Assembly: GCA_963663495.1 (NCBI GenBank)
Contig: OY760427.1
Location: 2,914,001 to 2,978,000 of the forward strand
Length of the DNA stretch: 64,000 bases
From: G963663495 sp963663495
GTDB lineage: Bacteria; Bacteroidota; Rhodothermia; Rhodothermales; Bin80
Direction of reading: 5' to 3'
The notes under the pieces are model-generated. The model saw only the letters and a program-made list of their open reading frames with translations, ran no database searches and was not told where the DNA came from. This document shows, piece by piece, positions 7,979 to 16,462 of the stretch (its first letter is position 1; each line of letters starts with the position of its first letter). Position numbers and translations under genes: made by a program.

Positions 7979-10900
7979 ATGAAGATCACCAACCTAGCCA
8001 TACGGTACCGCCCCAGTATCGCCATCTTAACGGTGATCATTGTGCTGGGCGGACTGGGTAGCTACATAACGATTCCTAAAGAGTCGTTCCCATCAATTGA
8101 AATTCCCAACATCGTCGTTACAACTGTTTACCCGGGAGCGAGCCCGGGAGATATCGAATCCCTGCTTACCGAACCTATTGAGCGGGAAATCCAGGCCATT
8201 AATGGCATCAAGGAAATCCGATCCACCTCGGTTGAGGGTGTCTCGTCCGTCATCATTGAGTTTGATCCGGAAGTGTCGTTGGACGAGGCATTCCAGAAGG
8301 TCCGGGACAAAGTGGATGTTGCTAAAGCGGAGCTGCCGGAAGATGTGGAGGAGCCACTTGTGAGCGAGATTGACCTCCAGGAGTTTCCCATCATGGCTGT
8401 CAACCTTTCCGCCCCCTACTCTTTGGCACGCTTGAAGGCGGTGGCGGAGAAACTCGCAGAGGAATTGGAGGCCATCCCCAACGTACTTGAAGTGCCTGTA
8501 ATTGGTGGTCTTGAGCGCGAAGTCCAAGTTAGCGTTGATATCCACGCACTGCAAGGGTACAACCTCGCCTTCGAAGATGTTGTCAGTACCATCCGGCGCG
8601 AAAACACCAACCTACCAGGTGGCTCCCTCAATGTAGATCGGCTGGATTACTTAGTGCGTATCAACGGGGAATTTGAGAGCCCCGAAGAGGAGATAAACAA
8701 CCTCGTAATTGATAATCCGGGAGATCGGCCGGTTTACGTTAGGGATGTCGCTACGGTTAACTTCGGATACATGGACCGTTCGTCGTATGCTCGACTGCGG
8801 GTCCTCCAGGTAGAGGACGGACGCAGCCTCCTTACGCTTCCGGCGGAAGATGCCGCCACCAATCCTGTCGTCACCCTTAACATAAAGAAACGCTCGGGTG
8901 CCAACATTCTGATTACCGCGGACCAGGTGCATGAGGTTCTTGAAGAGTTCAACGTGCCAAACGGAACGCGCACCGTCATAACGGGGGACATGAGCGATCA
9001 GGTCTTGACGTTTGTGAAGGACTTGGAAAACAACATCATCAGCGGACTAATCTTCGTTGTGCTGGTGCTGTTGTTCTTTCTTGGCATGCGGAACGCTGCG
9101 CTGGTGGGTATCGCCATTCCGCTTTCCATGCTGGTCTCTTTCATCGTGTTTCAGACCATTGGACAGGAGTTGAATTTTGTCATCCTATTCTCGCTGATCA
9201 TAGCGCTGGGGATGCTGGTAGATAACGCCGTAGTAATCGTCGAAAACATATATCGATTTCGCGAGCTGGGTTACGACCGTTGGGAAGCGGCCCGGGCGGG
9301 TACCGCTGAAGTCGGCGGAGCAGTTGTGGCATCCACTGCGACCACGGTCGCAGCGTTTGTGCCCATGCTCTTTTGGCCAGGACTGACCGGCGAGTTCATG
9401 AGCTACCTACCGCTAACGCTGATTGTTACGCTAACCTGCTCTCTCTTTATTGCAATCATCATCAATCCGGTCATTACCGGCTTCTTCATGAAGCTGGAGG
9501 ACGAGGATTCCGGGCGCCGCCCCACAGTCGTCCGAAGGCTGACGGCAGTTGCAGTGCTGGTTATCGGTATCCTTCTTGGAATCGCTAATTGGAAGACGCT
9601 TGTTGTTCTGTCAATAGCGATACCGGTGCTGTATTTGTTGAACTCGCGCGTGTTTAGCCCGATTGCGAAACGGTTTGTGCAGTCTTCCTTGCCGCGGTTG
9701 CTGACCCGCTACAAAGGGTTTCTCCGCCTGATGCTAAAGAGAGACTATTCACAGCTGGCACCGATTACCACCCACCGCATGCTCGTTTACCTGGTGTTGA
9801 TTGCGGGTGCATTGGCCTGCATAATCGGCGGGACGGCGGCCTGGCTGCGGCAACCCTTGGCTGCCATTGCAGCGGTTATGCTGCTGCTCACCCATCTAGT
9901 CCTGGTATTGACGCTCGTAATCAAGACCCGCAATTCCTACCTGCGTAACTGTTACGCGTTGGGAGCCTTTACCATCGGAGCGATTCTACTTCTGGCAGGA
10001 GGCATAGTATCCAATTTGCTCGGACTCAATGCTGGACTCACTCTGCTAATGCCCGGCGCACTGCTGTTTCTTGGAGGACTCGGAGCCATTGCTGTACACA
10101 TGGTAGCGACGCTCTATCTCGGTGGTAAGACTACCGTATGGGCCGGACTGGCGTTTGGTGGCATCGTAGTCGGAATTCTGCTCATTATGTCCGCTGTACG
10201 CGAGGTAAATCCGACCACGATTGCCACCTTAATTACGCTTCCCATAGGGATTGTCGTTGCGGGGGGTCTGGGTGTTGTTATGAATGGACGCTTACATAAG
10301 CGCCGCGATACAATCCTGTTGACAGACAATCGTGCTAAACTGCTGACCCTATCCCTTGGCGGGCTTTTTTCGATTCTTGGGGTCTTCGCTGCTGCTCCTA
10401 CCGGTGTAGAATTCTTTCCGGACACGGATCCTACGTTCATCAACATCGCACTCAAAGCTCCCCTCGGCACGAATGTGGATGAAACAGATCGAGTGACCAA
10501 AGAAGCTCAAGATCGGGTAAACGCACTCTTGGAAGCTAATAGCAATGATCGTAGCAACGTCAAGAACATCCTTGTCAATGTGGGTACCGGCGGGGATGCA
10601 ATGTTCGGTGGCGGGGCGCGGTCATCTGAAAACTCGGTCGTAACGCTGAACATGGTAGACTATGCCGATCGTCCAGAGTCTAGTCGTAACACCATGTCTC
10701 GTTTGCGGGATCGTCTACAGGGCCTGCCGGGCATTGCCATGGAGTTTCAAAAGGACAACCCCGGTCCACCTGTCGGCGCACCTGTCAATATTGAGGTGAC
10801 AGGAGAGGACTTCAGTGAGATTTCTCGCATCACGACTAGAGTTAAGAATCAGCTGCAGGATGCAGCTACCAATGGCACCATCCCCGGCCTCGTTGATATC

Positions 10901-11959
10901 AATGACAATTTGAACACCGGTCGGCCGGAGCTTCGCGTCAAGATTGACCGTGAACGCGCTGCCCGCCTTGGACTTAGCACGCAGCAGATCGCAAGCACGG
11001 TCCGCTCTGCCATCAACGGCATTGAGGCCTCCAAATACCGCACAGGTCAGGATGAGTACAACATTAATGTTCGTCTGAGCGAGGAACATCGACAGAGCTT
11101 AGAGAGCGTAGAGAAATTGACCGTCGTTGAGGACGGGGTGCAGATTCCGATTACAACCGTTGCTGATTTCGAAATCGTTGGCGGTCTTGGCTCCATAACG
11201 CGATTGGACCTTGACCGGGTCGCTACGGTGACTGGTGATGTTGCCACCGGCTTCAACGGAGCCGCCGTTTTATCCCAGGTCCAACAGCATTTGGGTGACT
11301 ACGAGCAGAATCTTCCGCCCGGCTACGCCTTGGCGTACACGGGGGAAAACGAGGAACAGGCCGAAGCCTTCGGTTTTCTCTTTACAGCTTTGATGATCGG
11401 AGTAGCGGGGATCTTCATGATCATGATTGCGCAGTTCAATAGCATCAGCTCCCCAATCATCATAATGGTTGCAGTTGGGCTCAGCCTCATCGGCGTACTC
11501 CTAGGCCTTACGGTAACACGTACGCCGTTCGGCCTTATGACGTTTATCGGCGTCATAAGCCTGGCCGGCATTGTGGTGAACAACAATATTGTACTCATTG
11601 ATTACATCAAACAACTGCGTGAGCGCGGCAACGCAAAGATGGCCGCGATTGTGGAGGGAGGCGCGACGAGGCTCCGACCGGTGGTTCTTACCGTTCTCAC
11701 AACGGTAATTGGTTTGGTACCCCTAACGTTCGGCATTAATGTAGACTTTGTCGGTCTACTGACGGATTTTGCGCCCGACTTTCAGTTCGGTTCTGAAAAC
11801 ACACAGTTTTGGGGTGCCATGGGTACGGCGATCATTAGCGGGCTACTGTTTGCGACATTTCTGACCCTCGTAATCGTGCCGGTGATGTACTCGGTATTCG
11901 ATTCAATCTCCGTACGTGTTGGTGCCGCCGTCAGTCGCGTACAGACATCCGATGCGTAA
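7979..11959 (+). CDS. RND-family efflux transporter with an extra central membrane block
   Basis: A 1326-residue proton-driven inner-membrane pump. The N-terminus NLAIRYRPSIAILTVIIVLGG is the first helix, and the porter-domain motif TVYPGASPGDIE follows. The proton-relay helix 4 reads GMLVDNAVVIVENIY (near residue 410): one of the two usual aspartates is present and the second position is Asn. The protein is about 280 residues longer than typical pumps (~1040). The excess lies between helix 6 and helix 7, at about residues 510-800, and is very hydrophobic with several predicted helices. The usual domains resume at VEFFPDTDPTFINI. The end overlaps the mpl start by 8 bases. Substrate unknown. 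Confidence 0.93.
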   Translation: MKITNLAIRYRPSIAILTVIIVLGGLGSYITIPKESFPSIEIPNIVVTTVYPGASPGDIESLLTEPIEREIQAINGIKEIRSTSVEGVSSVIIEFDPEVSLDEAFQKVRDKVDVAKAELPEDVEEPLVSEIDLQEFPIMAVNLSAPYSLARLKAVAEKLAEELEAIPNVLEVPVIGGLEREVQVSVDIHALQGYNLAFEDVVSTIRRENTNLPGGSLNVDRLDYLVRINGEFESPEEEINNLVIDNPGDRPVYVRDVATVNFGYMDRSSYARLRVLQVEDGRSLLTLPAEDAATNPVVTLNIKKRSGANILITADQVHEVLEEFNVPNGTRTVITGDMSDQVLTFVKDLENNIISGLIFVVLVLLFFLGMRNAALVGIAIPLSMLVSFIVFQTIGQELNFVILFSLIIALGMLVDNAVVIVENIYRFRELGYDRWEAARAGTAEVGGAVVASTATTVAAFVPMLFWPGLTGEFMSYLPLTLIVTLTCSLFIAIIINPVITGFFMKLEDEDSGRRPTVVRRLTAVAVLVIGILLGIANWKTLVVLSIAIPVLYLLNSRVFSPIAKRFVQSSLPRLLTRYKGFLRLMLKRDYSQLAPITTHRMLVYLVLIAGALACIIGGTAAWLRQPLAAIAAVMLLLTHLVLVLTLVIKTRNSYLRNCYALGAFTIGAILLLAGGIVSNLLGLNAGLTLLMPGALLFLGGLGAIAVHMVATLYLGGKTTVWAGLAFGGIVVGILLIMSAVREVNPTTIATLITLPIGIVVAGGLGVVMNGRLHKRRDTILLTDNRAKLLTLSLGGLFSILGVFAAAPTGVEFFPDTDPTFINIALKAPLGTNVDETDRVTKEAQDRVNALLEANSNDRSNVKNILVNVGTGGDAMFGGGARSSENSVVTLNMVDYADRPESSRNTMSRLRDRLQGLPGIAMEFQKDNPGPPVGAPVNIEVTGEDFSEISRITTRVKNQLQDAATNGTIPGLVDINDNLNTGRPELRVKIDRERAARLGLSTQQIASTVRSAINGIEASKYRTGQDEYNINVRLSEEHRQSLESVEKLTVVEDGVQIPITTVADFEIVGGLGSITRLDLDRVATVTGDVATGFNGAAVLSQVQQHLGDYEQNLPPGYALAYTGENEEQAEAFGFLFTALMIGVAGIFMIMIAQFNSISSPIIIMVAVGLSLIGVLLGLTVTRTPFGLMTFIGVISLAGIVVNNNIVLIDYIKQLRERGNAKMAAIVEGGATRLRPVVLTVLTTVIGLVPLTFGINVDFVGLLTDFAPDFQFGSENTQFWGAMGTAIISGLLFATFLTLVIVPVMYSVFDSISVRVGAAVSRVQTSDA

Positions 11960-13412
11960 GCTCTCGGAATTTTCGGACAGTCATCTTCGCATTTTTGAAC
12001 GTCCGGCGCCGCCGGACAGCCCTAGGGATGCCTACCTGATTGGCATCTGCGGGACGGGAATGGGAGCGGTGGCGGGTCTGATGGTGCAGGCCGGCTTTAA
12101 TGTGCGTGGGTCGGATGCTGCGGCATACCCGCCGATGAGCGATCAATTGGCGAAAGCTGGTATTCCCATCTTAGAGGGTTACAGCGCTAACAACCTGGAC
12201 GACAGACCTGATGTAGTTGTTGTCGGGAATGCATGCGTGCCCACTCACCCGGAAGCAGCGGCAGCGCGGGAGCGTGGCTTACCCCAGCTCTCCATGCCGG
12301 AAGCCATTGCGCGGTATTTTTTGCAAGATCGTCACAGCGTCGTAGTGGCCGGCACACACGGTAAGACCACCACCACGGGAATCCTTGTTCACATCTTGAA
12401 GCAGGCAGGCTTGGATCCCGGGTACCTGATTGGCGGTATTCCCGTAGGTGAGGCCGGAGGTTTTCATCTGGGTCGTAGTGACCTGTTTGTAATTGAGGGG
12501 GACGAATACGATAGCGCTTACTTTGACAAAAGGCCCAAATTCTGGCATTATCGACCGAGAACCGCCATTGTTACGTCTATGGAGTTTGACCACGCGGATA
12601 TCTACGCGGATTGGGGGGAGTATCGGGGTGCATTCAGAAAATTCGCTGCGCTCGTGGACCCTGACGGCCTGCTGATCCTGTGCGGTGATGACCCTGCGGT
12701 TCGAGACTTACATCGCTTCACCAAGGCCCGAACGCTACTCTATGGCATGGGCCTCGGAATGGATATCTGCGCACGGGAGATCACTTCGGTTCGCGGTGAA
12801 CCTGCCTTCACGCTATCCATCCAGGATGAAGCCTGGGCCGGGTTACGGCTCCCTATGAGCGGTCAACATAACCTTCTTAACGCGCTTGCCGCTTGCACCG
12901 CTGCATGGCATCTCGGTGCTCCCGACTTCACGCATCACTTGGCATCATTTGCCGGTATGCACAGGAGGCAGGAAGTAATTGGCACCGCGCGTGGGGTTAC
13001 GGTTGTGGATGACTTTGCACATCACCCTTCCGCTGTACGTGCGACGATTGCATCCGCACGAACGCGATGGACCAGCGGTAGGATCATTGCAATCTTCGAG
13101 CCGCGCAGCAATTCCAGTCGCCGCAAGGTTTTTGAGGAGCCGTATGCGGAGGCTTTTATGGCAGCGGATCTGGCATACTTTGTGCCACCGCCGTTCCGAC
13201 ACAACGACGACTGCGAGCGGTTCTTTGATGTAGAGCGCCTAGCCACGAAAGTGAACGACCAGGGTACACCGGCAAGGGTGCAGAGAGATCAAGACCAACT
13301 CCTGCGCGAACTCGGGGGCATTGCCCGACCAGGGGATGTCATGCTTTGCATGAGCAACGGTAGCTTCGGCGGATTGCAACACCATTTGGTTGAGCACCTT
13401 AGTGCGTCTTGA
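11952..13412 (+). CDS. mpl: UDP-N-acetylmuramate:L-alanyl-gamma-D-glutamyl-meso-diaminopimelate ligase
   Basis: A Mur-ligase family enzyme of 486 residues from the ATG at 11952. It attaches recycled murein tripeptide to UDP-MurNAc. The N-terminal UDP-binding motif is LIGICGTGMGAVAGL, the ATP P-loop is GTHGKTTT, and VIEGDEYDSAYFDKRPKF plus EFDHADIY distinguish Mpl from MurC. DDFAHHPSAVRATI is the C-terminal domain motif. The frame is open from a GTG at 11916, but ATG 11952 gives the usual N-terminus and an 8-base overlap with the RND gene. It is thus probably translated with the efflux operon, although the roles seem unrelated. Confidence 0.92.
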   Translation: MRKLSEFSDSHLRIFERPAPPDSPRDAYLIGICGTGMGAVAGLMVQAGFNVRGSDAAAYPPMSDQLAKAGIPILEGYSANNLDDRPDVVVVGNACVPTHPEAAAARERGLPQLSMPEAIARYFLQDRHSVVVAGTHGKTTTTGILVHILKQAGLDPGYLIGGIPVGEAGGFHLGRSDLFVIEGDEYDSAYFDKRPKFWHYRPRTAIVTSMEFDHADIYADWGEYRGAFRKFAALVDPDGLLILCGDDPAVRDLHRFTKARTLLYGMGLGMDICAREITSVRGEPAFTLSIQDEAWAGLRLPMSGQHNLLNALAACTAAWHLGAPDFTHHLASFAGMHRRQEVIGTARGVTVVDDFAHHPSAVRATIASARTRWTSGRIIAIFEPRSNSSRRKVFEEPYAEAFMAADLAYFVPPPFRHNDDCERFFDVERLATKVNDQGTPARVQRDQDQLLRELGGIARPGDVMLCMSNGSFGGLQHHLVEHLSAS

Positions 13413-13620
13413 CTGACACTGACTAAGCGTCCCGTTGATCTCTGGGGTATGCTGAGGGCGATGACCTGCGGGAATCGCATTATAACGACGGACGGTAAGG
13501 TCCTATCCATGGAGCAACGCTCAGGTGGTTAAAGGCGGGCTTCTTCTACTTGACACTACATGATCTCTCGGTACTCGATTGAAAAAAGTCAAGACGCATC
13601 TCCCCCTGTAATGAAAAATA

Positions 13621-13650
13621 TGGGAGTTATATGACTGAATGCCACGCGTT
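13621..13650 (-). repeat. Recurrent motif, copy A (GGGAGTTATAT ... ACGCG)
   Basis: On the plus strand this reads GGGAGTTATATGACTGAATG followed by CCACGCG. It lies just after the stop of the 54-aa mini-gene. Related copies occur at 19840-19869, 32432-32459, 33056-33085 and 42393-42422, and the GGGA(A/G)TTATAT core recurs at both ends of the tnpB pseudogene. Its role is unknown. Confidence 0.6.
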
Positions 13651-13660
13651 TTCGCAGGCG

Positions 13661-13825
13661 TTACTTTTTGTGCTTTGGTGGTGTGAACATGATGGCTTTC
13701 GCCAGTTCTTCCAATGTGGTAGGGATGGCGTGTTGGATATTGAGAATGTCGTTTGTTACGGGGCGGCCGGGGCGTTTCGTTTCCTGAATCTTGTTACCAG
13801 GCTTCGGGGATTTATCTATGCGCAT
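13661..13825 (-). CDS. 54-aa basic mini-protein, family copy A
   Basis: I do not recognise this gene. It encodes 54 residues from ATG 13825 to TAA 13661. The start is MRIDKSPKPGNKIQETKR, then a PGRP core, NDILNIQ, EELAKAI and a Lys-rich end. A second copy of exactly the same length is at 32893-33057; the two differ at scattered residues but keep frame and length, which argues for a real protein. KRPGRP resembles the core of an AT-hook, so DNA binding is possible (inference). Both full copies follow a remnant of a cytosine-5 methyltransferase gene. Partial copies of only the last ~15 codons lie upstream of both tnpB genes. Confidence 0.55.
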   Translation of the reverse strand: MRIDKSPKPGNKIQETKRPGRPVTNDILNIQHAIPTTLEELAKAIMFTPPKHKK

Positions 13826-13889
13826 GGCGTTATAGGCTATAGAGTAGCACTAATCCATTGGGGCAGAATACCGAAATGATTTCACGGCG

Positions 13890-14290
13890 GACATCTGCTT
13901 AGAGCATGTAGGAGGCTGCATACCTTGCTATCCAGTTTTCACGACAGTCGATCAACTTCAGGACCGATTCCTTGGCTTGAATCGGGACGCTCTTGACAAT
14001 GCGGAAGTACTGGGCGGACCCCGGTACGGGTCACGAAGCGCACCGGACGAACCCATGAGACGCGGGCCATCAAGCACAGACATGGAAAAGCTAGCGCATA
14101 ACGGCCCTGACCACCGGAATGGGTACGGCGTTGCCAGTAAGCCGTCTGACGGTCGTTACCGGACTGTCAATCTCGTAGCTGTCGGGGAAGCCTTGCAGGC
14201 GCAGTATTGCGCGGCCCGTTAGTCTCCGTTCTTCGTCCACGAGCAAGCAGTTGTAGCTGGCCGATGCCCGGAGTGCGCATGAGTACGGAT
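13890..14290 (-). pseudogene. Remnant of a DNA (cytosine-5) methyltransferase C-terminus, copy A
   Basis: On the minus strand one frame reads LRLQGFPDSYEI, a gap of about eight residues, then VRRLTGNAVPIPVV. This matches conserved motifs IX-X at the end of C5-cytosine methyltransferases, where RLQGFP and GNAVPxPVV are typical. The rest of the enzyme is missing and the upstream part is in a different frame, so it is a decayed fragment. The stretch is repeated in inverted orientation at about 32459-32830, followed by the same mini-gene. The IS1595-type element begins close to its upstream end. Confidence 0.6.
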
Positions 14291-14318
14291 GGCTTGATAC
14301 GTTACCGCTTACGTTTAG

Positions 14319-15095
14319 CTATGAAATGAGGGATTTGTACATGAGCCGTTTACCGACCAGTCCTTGAGCAATTATTGTCATTTGCTCCGCTGTGTCGTAG
14401 TCGCGTGCATTGTGTCGCCCTGCAAATTCGTTCACGTACCGCTGTAGGTGTTTCTTGCTCATGTGGTGGTACGTTCCGTAGTACCCACGCTTCAGCAAAG
14501 ACCAGAAGCTCTCTACGCCATTGGTATGGACCTGCTCACGAACGTATTCGCCAACAGAGTGACGTACATAGGCGTGGTTGTTGCGGCCCCGGTATGCTGA
14601 CGTGCCATCAGTATAGACCTCGGTGTCTTCCGAGACATGGGTATCCACAAACGCATTGAGCGTCTGTCCGTCTATGTTTTCTACTACCTGGGCAGAAATG
14701 CTATTGGTGACACGATCACGGACTCCTACAACGGCTTTCTTACCTACTGGCCCACGGCCTGCTTTCAGCTTCTTGCTGGCGTGCTTGTTCTTTTCCTTAC
14801 CACCGAAGTAGGCTTCATCAACCTCTACCGGACCGGCAAATAGTGCATGTTCTCCATTCCATGATGGTCGAATACGGTGGGCCAGATACCACGCTGTAGT
14901 CTGGGTTATGCTAAGGTCACGATGCAGCTTCATGCTGGATACGCCCTTGATACTGGTAGTCATGATGTAAATGGCTAATGCCCATACCTGGTATCCCAGT
15001 TTGGAGTCCTGCATTACTGTCCCTATGCGGACACTGAATCGTTTACGGCAATTACGGCAACTATAAGGCATGCTAGGATGTTTGGCGCCGCACTG
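14319..15095 (-). pseudogene. IS1595-type transposase, C-terminal part, split by IS66
   Basis: This is the 3' portion of a transposase gene. It covers the second half of the zinc ribbon (YSCRNCRKRFSVR), the catalytic region GPVEVDEAYFGGKEKNKHA, the middle TDGTSAYRG, and VNEFAGRHNARDYDT. The reading frame appears open further upstream, but those residues are antisense to IS66 tnpA and are not part of the protein. The gene is cut at CCGCACTG (15088-15095). Its 5' part continues at 19558-19745 with the same eight bases. Rejoining the halves restores CPHCASKNVQCGAKH followed by the second Cys pair. The joined protein would have about 320 residues, normal for the family. Confidence 0.88.
15088..15095. 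repeat. 8-bp target-site duplication of IS66, left copy
   Basis: CCGCACTG here and at 19558-19565 flanks the IS66 element exactly. Eight bases is the duplication length known for IS66-family elements. It marks insertion inside the IS1595-type transposase gene. Confidence 0.9.
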
Positions 15096-15181
15096 GTAAG
15101 CGTGCGGTGAACTACATCTTGATTGGGTGATGGGTTCTGGGGAGCTTACCCCTAGACGTGAGAACCCAGACCCCAGATCGC

Positions 15182-15481
15182 ATGGTACAGCCCAAACGTA
15201 CGGCGGAAGAGATGTTTCCGCTGGTAGAGCAGTATAACGAAAGGACCCAGTCCGCAGCGGCGTTTTGTGCAAAGCACGGCATCTCGTATGGGCAGTTGAA
15301 TTATTGGAGGCGGAAGCATCGCCAGGAGACTGCAGCCGAGGACAGCCGAGGCTTCGTGGAGATAGGCAGTGCAGCACCAAGGGTAGCGGCACAGGTAGAG
15401 ATCGCATATCCGGGTGGGATACGGGTGCGGTTCTTTGCACCGGTCTCTGCTTCGTACCTGGCCAGGCTGACGCAGCCATGA
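15182..15481 (+). CDS. tnpA: IS66 accessory protein TnpA
   Basis: A small helix-turn-helix protein of 99 residues from ATG 15182 (an in-frame GTG at 15158 is possible). EEMFPLVEQYNERTQSAAAF is followed by CAKHGISYGQLNYWRRKHRQ, the HTH pattern of IS66 OrfA proteins. It helps transposition in IS66 elements. Its stop overlaps the start of tnpB (ATGA), giving translational coupling. It appears intact. Confidence 0.85.
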   Translation: MVQPKRTAEEMFPLVEQYNERTQSAAAFCAKHGISYGQLNYWRRKHRQETAAEDSRGFVEIGSAAPRVAAQVEIAYPGGIRVRFFAPVSASYLARLTQP

Positions 15482-15816
15482 TCGGACTGGCACCTTCGCA
15501 CCGGTACTTCTTTTACCGACCACCGGTGGACATGCGCACAAGCTTTGACGGCTTGCGCGCTTTGGTAAAGAGCGGCATGAAGCGGAATCCGATGTCGGGA
15601 GACATCTTTGTATTCATCAACAGGAGGCGAAACCATTTGAAGGCGCTCACATGGGATCGGAACGGCTTTGCGATCTTCTACAAGCGCTTGGAGACGGGTA
15701 CGTTTGCGTTGCCAGAGGAGGATGTGCCGACATGGGCACAGATGGTGATGATGCTGGAGGGGGTGTCGTTGAAGACGGTGAAATATCGGCCCCGATATGC
15801 GGTAAAAAGCCGATAA
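15478..15816 (+). CDS. tnpB: IS66 accessory protein TnpB (Orf2 family)
   Basis: A 112-residue protein starting MIGLAPSHRYFFYRPPVDMR. The motifs YRPPVDMRTSFDGL, GDIFVFINRRRNHLKALTWD and GFAIFYKRLETGTF are diagnostic of the IS66 Orf2 family; this is unrelated to the IS605 nuclease also called TnpB. It is required for IS66 transposition. The gene overlaps tnpA by four bases and appears intact. Confidence 0.92.
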   Translation: MIGLAPSHRYFFYRPPVDMRTSFDGLRALVKSGMKRNPMSGDIFVFINRRRNHLKALTWDRNGFAIFYKRLETGTFALPEEDVPTWAQMVMMLEGVSLKTVKYRPRYAVKSR

Positions 15817-15876
15817 TCGGGCCAAATATAATGTGTGATTCGGGAACAAGCAATATGCTGGTGTTGTTAGCTCACC

Positions 15877-16379
15877 ATGCAGCCCGAAGCACATTCTATC
15901 CTCTCCCCCGCGCAGGTTGCGTTGCTTGCACAGCACCCCGAATTGGCCAGTGCCTTTGATCAGTACAGCCGGGATAATGCAGAATTGGAGAGAAAGAATA
16001 GCCAGCTGCATGATCGATGCAGCCGGCTTGAGGCAGAATTGGGGAATATGAATAACCGGCTGATGCTAGCGCTACGCGCGCTATACAGTCCCAAGAGTGA
16101 AAAGTGTGTGCTGAATGACCCGCAGCAGGGCACGTTGTTCGATGAGCCGGAGCAGGAGGTCCCTCTACCGGAGCCGGAGACGAATGGACAGACGAAGAAT
16201 GGGCAAAAGGCGAGCGGACGGCAGAAGAAGAAGGGCAAGCCCAAGCGTAAAGCGCTGGACGATCTGCTGAATAAACTGCCCCGCGAAACGATTACTATTG
16301 AGCCTGACGGGGATACCAGTGGTATGACGTGTATCGGGGCGGAGAAGACGCTGGTTCTGGAGCGTGTACCCGCCCATAT
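15877..16379 (+). pseudogene. tnpC: IS66 transposase TnpC, N-terminal part
   Basis: The 5' part of the large IS66 transposase gene: a leucine-zipper-like N-terminus (DNAELERKNSQLHDRCSRLE) followed by LYSPKSEKC and a Lys-rich linker. The gene is broken at 16376-16379 by an IS1380-type element. The frame runs on into the insert for only five codons before a stop. It continues at 18325, and rejoining at the duplicated ATAT gives VPAHMKVIEYVRPKY without a frameshift, so the gene was intact before the insertion. Confidence 0.88.
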
Positions 16380-16462
16380 CCTCCCTTATTCATGAGGGAG
16401 TTAAGTGGCGGGGAATCGTCGTTTAATATTATGGTGTAATATGTTGACTATACACGGTTTGA

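Noticed and set aside
13631..13879. Open frame of 82 codons on the plus strand
   Set aside because: It is antisense to the 54-aa mini-gene, and its similarity to a frame at 32839-33054 merely mirrors the duplicated mini-gene on the other strand.
15100..15479. Long N-terminal extension of the IS1595-type transposase frame
   Set aside because: These residues come from the antisense strand of the IS66 left end and tnpA; the true N-terminus is at 19558-19745.
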